Shown here: piece by piece, positions 5,778 to 7,741 of the stretch
How the letters are laid out: each line of letters starts with the position of its first letter
Numbering within the stretch: position 1 is the first letter of the stretch
Assembly (NCBI GenBank): GCA_047605425.1
Contig: JASGFT010000207.1
Coordinates: 1-7,741, forward strand
DNA: 7,741 nucleotides
Direction of reading: 5' to 3'
From: JAKPAM01 sp047605425
GTDB taxonomy: Bacteria; Pseudomonadota; Gammaproteobacteria; Burkholderiales; Burkholderiaceae_E
Made by a program: the position numbers and the translations under genes
Notes under the pieces: model-generated
Seen by the model: only the letters and a program-made list of their open reading frames with translations
Databases searched by the model: none
Told to the model about the DNA's origin: nothing

Positions 5778-7741
5778 TTACCACATCCGCCTGATCCGAG
5801 CGGCCAGGTCGGGCACCAGCGCCGCGCCGCGAGCCGGCGAATTCGACGCCGGCCCGGCACCACGGGCCGACGGGGTGCCGTCCACACCGGTCCGCGCCAG
5901 ATGTTCGTCGACGCTCGCCCGCAGCGCCGCGGCCTGCTCGCGTCCGGGCCGGTCCAGGCACGCCATCACGGCCGGCGTCAGGAACCGGCTGCGCGCGCCG
6001 GTGACGTAGGTCGGCCCGTGGCGCGCCTGCTGCGTCACGTAGTAGCGCTGCGGCTCGATCAGCTCGAGCTGGTTGCGCGCGCGCGTCAACGCCACGTACA
6101 GCAGCCGGCGCTCTTCCTCGATCGCCGACGGCCGGCTGGTCGCGAACTCGTTCGGATAAGTGCCGTCGGCCACGTGCAGCAGATAGACCGAGTCCCACTC
6201 CTGCCCCTTGGCCGAGTGCACGGTCGACAGGATCAGGTAGTCCTCGTCGCGCAGCGCGGGCCCCGCCAGGTCGCCGCTGGCCGACGGCGGATCGAGCGTC
6301 AGCTCGGTCAGGAAGCGCTCGCGCGTGCCGAACCGCGTCGCCGCCGTCGCCAGCATGTCCAGGTCGGCCGCGCGCACGCCGGCGTCGTCGTAGCGCTGCG
6401 CCAGGATCGGTTCGTACCAGGCGCGCACCGCGTCGACCTGCCCGGCGCCCCAGCGCGCGCCCGGCGCCGACAGCTCGACCAGCAGCGCGCGCAGCGACGC
6501 GAACGCGGCGCGCGCGGGCGGCGGCGGAGAATAAGCGGCCAGCGTCTCGAAACCGCCGTCGCCCAGGCGATCGAGACAGCGCTGCGCGTTGACCGGCCCC
6601 ATGCCGTCGAGCAGTTGCAGCGTGCGGAACGCCGCCAGCCCGTGGCGCGGATTGTCGGCCCAGCGCAGCACGGCGAGCAGGTCCTTGACGTGCGCGGCCT
6701 CGAGGAACTTGAGCCCGCCATACTTGACGAACGGGATGTCGCGCCGCATCAGCTCGACCTCGAGCAGGTCGCTGTGGTGCGCGTTGCGGAACAGCACCGC
6801 CTGCTTGCGCAGCGCGATGCCGCACTCGCGGCGGCGCAGCACCTCGTCGGCGACGCGGCAGGCCTGCGCGTGCTCGTCCAGCACCGTCACCAGCCGCGGG
6901 CGGGCGAGCGCCCCGGCGTCGGCCCGAGCGGGATCGGCGCCGTGCGTCGCCCTGTCCGTCGCCCTGTCCGTCGCCCTGTCCGTCGCCCTGTCCGTCGCCC
7001 CGTCCGACGACGACCGATGCGCGACCAGCGTCTTCGGATACTGCCGCGCCGCCTCGGCCAGCAGCGCGTTGGCCACGTCGAGCACCGGTTGCACCGAACG
7101 GTAGTTGATCGACAGCGTCACCCGGTGCGCGGGCGGATCGAAGCGCGACGGAAACTCGAGGATGTTGCCGACGTCGGCCGCGCGGAACGAATAGATCGAC
7201 TGCGCATCGTCGCCGACCACCGTCAATCCGCGCCCGTCGGGCTTGAGCGCGTGCAGGATCCGCGCCTGCAGCCGATTGGTGTCCTGGTACTCGTCGACCA
7301 GCACGTGGTCGAAGCGCGCGCCGATCCGCGCGGCGATCGCCGGCTCGGCCATCGCCGCGTCCCACCACAGCAGCAAGTCGTCGTAATCGAGCAGGCGCTG
7401 CTGCTGCTTGCGTTCCACGTAGCGGGCGAACAGCGCGCGCAGCGCGTCCGCCCAGTCCCCGCACCACGGAAACTGCTCGTCGAGCACGCGTTCGAGCGGA
7501 TCGCCGCTGTTCACGCACAGCGAATAGATCGCCAGGCAGGTGTCCTTGCGCGGAAACCGCTTGTGCGTGACGGCCAGCCCCGACTGCTGGCGAACGATGT
7601 CCATCAGGTCGGCGCTGTCGCCGCGGTCGATGACGCCGAAGTCCGGCGCCAGCCCCAGCTCGTCCGCGTGCAGCCGCAGCAGCCGCGCGCCGATCGAATG
7701 GAAGGTGCCGGCCCACGGCAGCCGCAACGCCGCGTCGGGGG
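5778..7741 (-). CDS. UvrD/Rep-type superfamily 1 ATP-dependent DNA helicase (N-terminus outside window)
   Basis: The frame is open from the right edge to TAA at 5778-5780. The visible 653 codons carry the later helicase motifs, numbered from the TTG codon (Leu) at 7727. WAGTFHSIGARLLR (5-18) is the segment between motifs Ia and II. Motif II is LVDEYQDTN (143-151). Motif III is VVGDDAQSIYSFRAAD (170-185). Then come motif IV INYRS (207-211), motif V ILSTVHSAKGQEWD (499-512) and motif VI EEERRLLYVALTRARNQL (537-554). The Walker A loop and motif Ia must lie in the missing ~80-100 residues. TTG 7727 is not a plausible start, because the frame continues upstream as PDAA and the fold needs those motifs. 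The enzyme uses ATP to move 3'-5' on single-stranded DNA and unwind duplexes in repair or replication restart; its specific role is unknown. A four-residue repeat (about 244-262) is inserted after motif IV. The C-terminal tail (about 600-649) is Ala/Arg/Gly-rich. Confidence 0.93.
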   Translation of the reverse strand, partial: PDAALRLPWAGTFHSIGARLLRLHADELGLAPDFGVIDRGDSADLMDIVRQQSGLAVTHKRFPRKDTCLAIYSLCVNSGDPLERVLDEQFPWCGDWADALRALFARYVERKQQQRLLDYDDLLLWWDAAMAEPAIAARIGARFDHVLVDEYQDTNRLQARILHALKPDGRGLTVVGDDAQSIYSFRAADVGNILEFPSRFDPPAHRVTLSINYRSVQPVLDVANALLAEAARQYPKTLVAHRSSSDGATDRATDRATDRATDRATHGADPARADAGALARPRLVTVLDEHAQACRVADEVLRRRECGIALRKQAVLFRNAHHSDLLEVELMRRDIPFVKYGGLKFLEAAHVKDLLAVLRWADNPRHGLAAFRTLQLLDGMGPVNAQRCLDRLGDGGFETLAAYSPPPPARAAFASLRALLVELSAPGARWGAGQVDAVRAWYEPILAQRYDDAGVRAADLDMLATAATRFGTRERFLTELTLDPPSASGDLAGPALRDEDYLILSTVHSAKGQEWDSVYLLHVADGTYPNEFATSRPSAIEEERRLLYVALTRARNQLELIEPQRYYVTQQARHGPTYVTGARSRFLTPAVMACLDRPGREQAAALRASVDEHLARTGVDGTPSARGAGPASNSPARGAALVPDLAARIRRMW
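6946..7005 (-). repeat. 12-bp in-frame tandem repeat in the helicase gene, five copies
   Basis: On the plus strand the unit gtcgccctgtcc occurs four times perfectly (6946-6993) and once with a T-to-C change (6994-7005). The unit length is a multiple of three. On the coding strand it reads as repeated Ala-Thr-Asp-Arg, about residues 244-262, between motif IV and the next conserved block. Copy-number change would lengthen or shorten the loop by four residues without breaking the frame. Confidence 0.95.

Noticed and set aside
6946..7005. The 12-bp array as a CRISPR or phase-variation switch
   Set aside because: There are no spacers between units, and a unit of 12 bp cannot shift the frame.
7191..7218. 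Unusual motif III (SFRAAD instead of the common FRGA) as a sign of an inactive helicase
   Set aside because: As I recall, a DAQSIYSFRAA form of motif III is usual in a subfamily of these helicases; the other visible motifs are intact.
5737..7716. A second long minus-strand frame overlapping the helicase
   Set aside because: It is Arg/Gly/Ala-rich without helicase motifs, while the neighbouring frame carries motifs II-VI in order.

Overview
The window is about two-thirds or more G+C, with the strong third-position GC bias of a betaproteobacterium. A Bug/TctC-type solute-binding protein, YaeQ, a DUF1328 protein, and a UvrD-like helicase of a type common in Burkholderiales all point to Burkholderiales, perhaps near Alcaligenaceae/Burkholderiaceae. 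This placement is inferred from gene content only. Gene density is normal, and I see no RNA gene, CRISPR array, insertion sequence or phage gene.

Layout. From the left edge: the 5' part of a Bug-family periplasmic binding protein gene (minus, cut by the window), a GC-rich hairpin, then an aldehyde dehydrogenase pseudogene (minus) that has lost its front two-thirds and a second internal segment. Next is a two-gene minus-strand operon in which an MFS transporter gene is followed after 16 bases by yaeQ. A 220-base divergent control region with the only AT-rich stretch of the window separates this operon from a plus-strand gene for a membrane-bound PAS-GGDEF-EAL protein. That protein keeps the catalytic motifs for both making and degrading cyclic di-GMP. 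Its stop codon lies in a 35-bp tandem duplication, followed by an 11-bp triplicate repeat and a long hairpin. Beyond the hairpin, on the minus strand, are a 56-residue DUF1328 membrane protein and a UvrD/Rep-type helicase whose N-terminus lies outside the right edge. The helicase gene contains five in-frame 12-bp repeats coding for Ala-Thr-Asp-Arg units.

How the parts relate. The genes do not form one obvious pathway. The MFS/yaeQ pair is the only clear operon. The cyclic di-GMP protein is a stand-alone signalling gene, and the binding protein and dehydrogenase remnant look like catabolic/uptake genes in decay. I found no convincing undescribed multi-gene system. The most unusual signals are the doubly deleted dehydrogenase and the cluster of short tandem repeats at the end of the signalling gene and inside the helicase gene.
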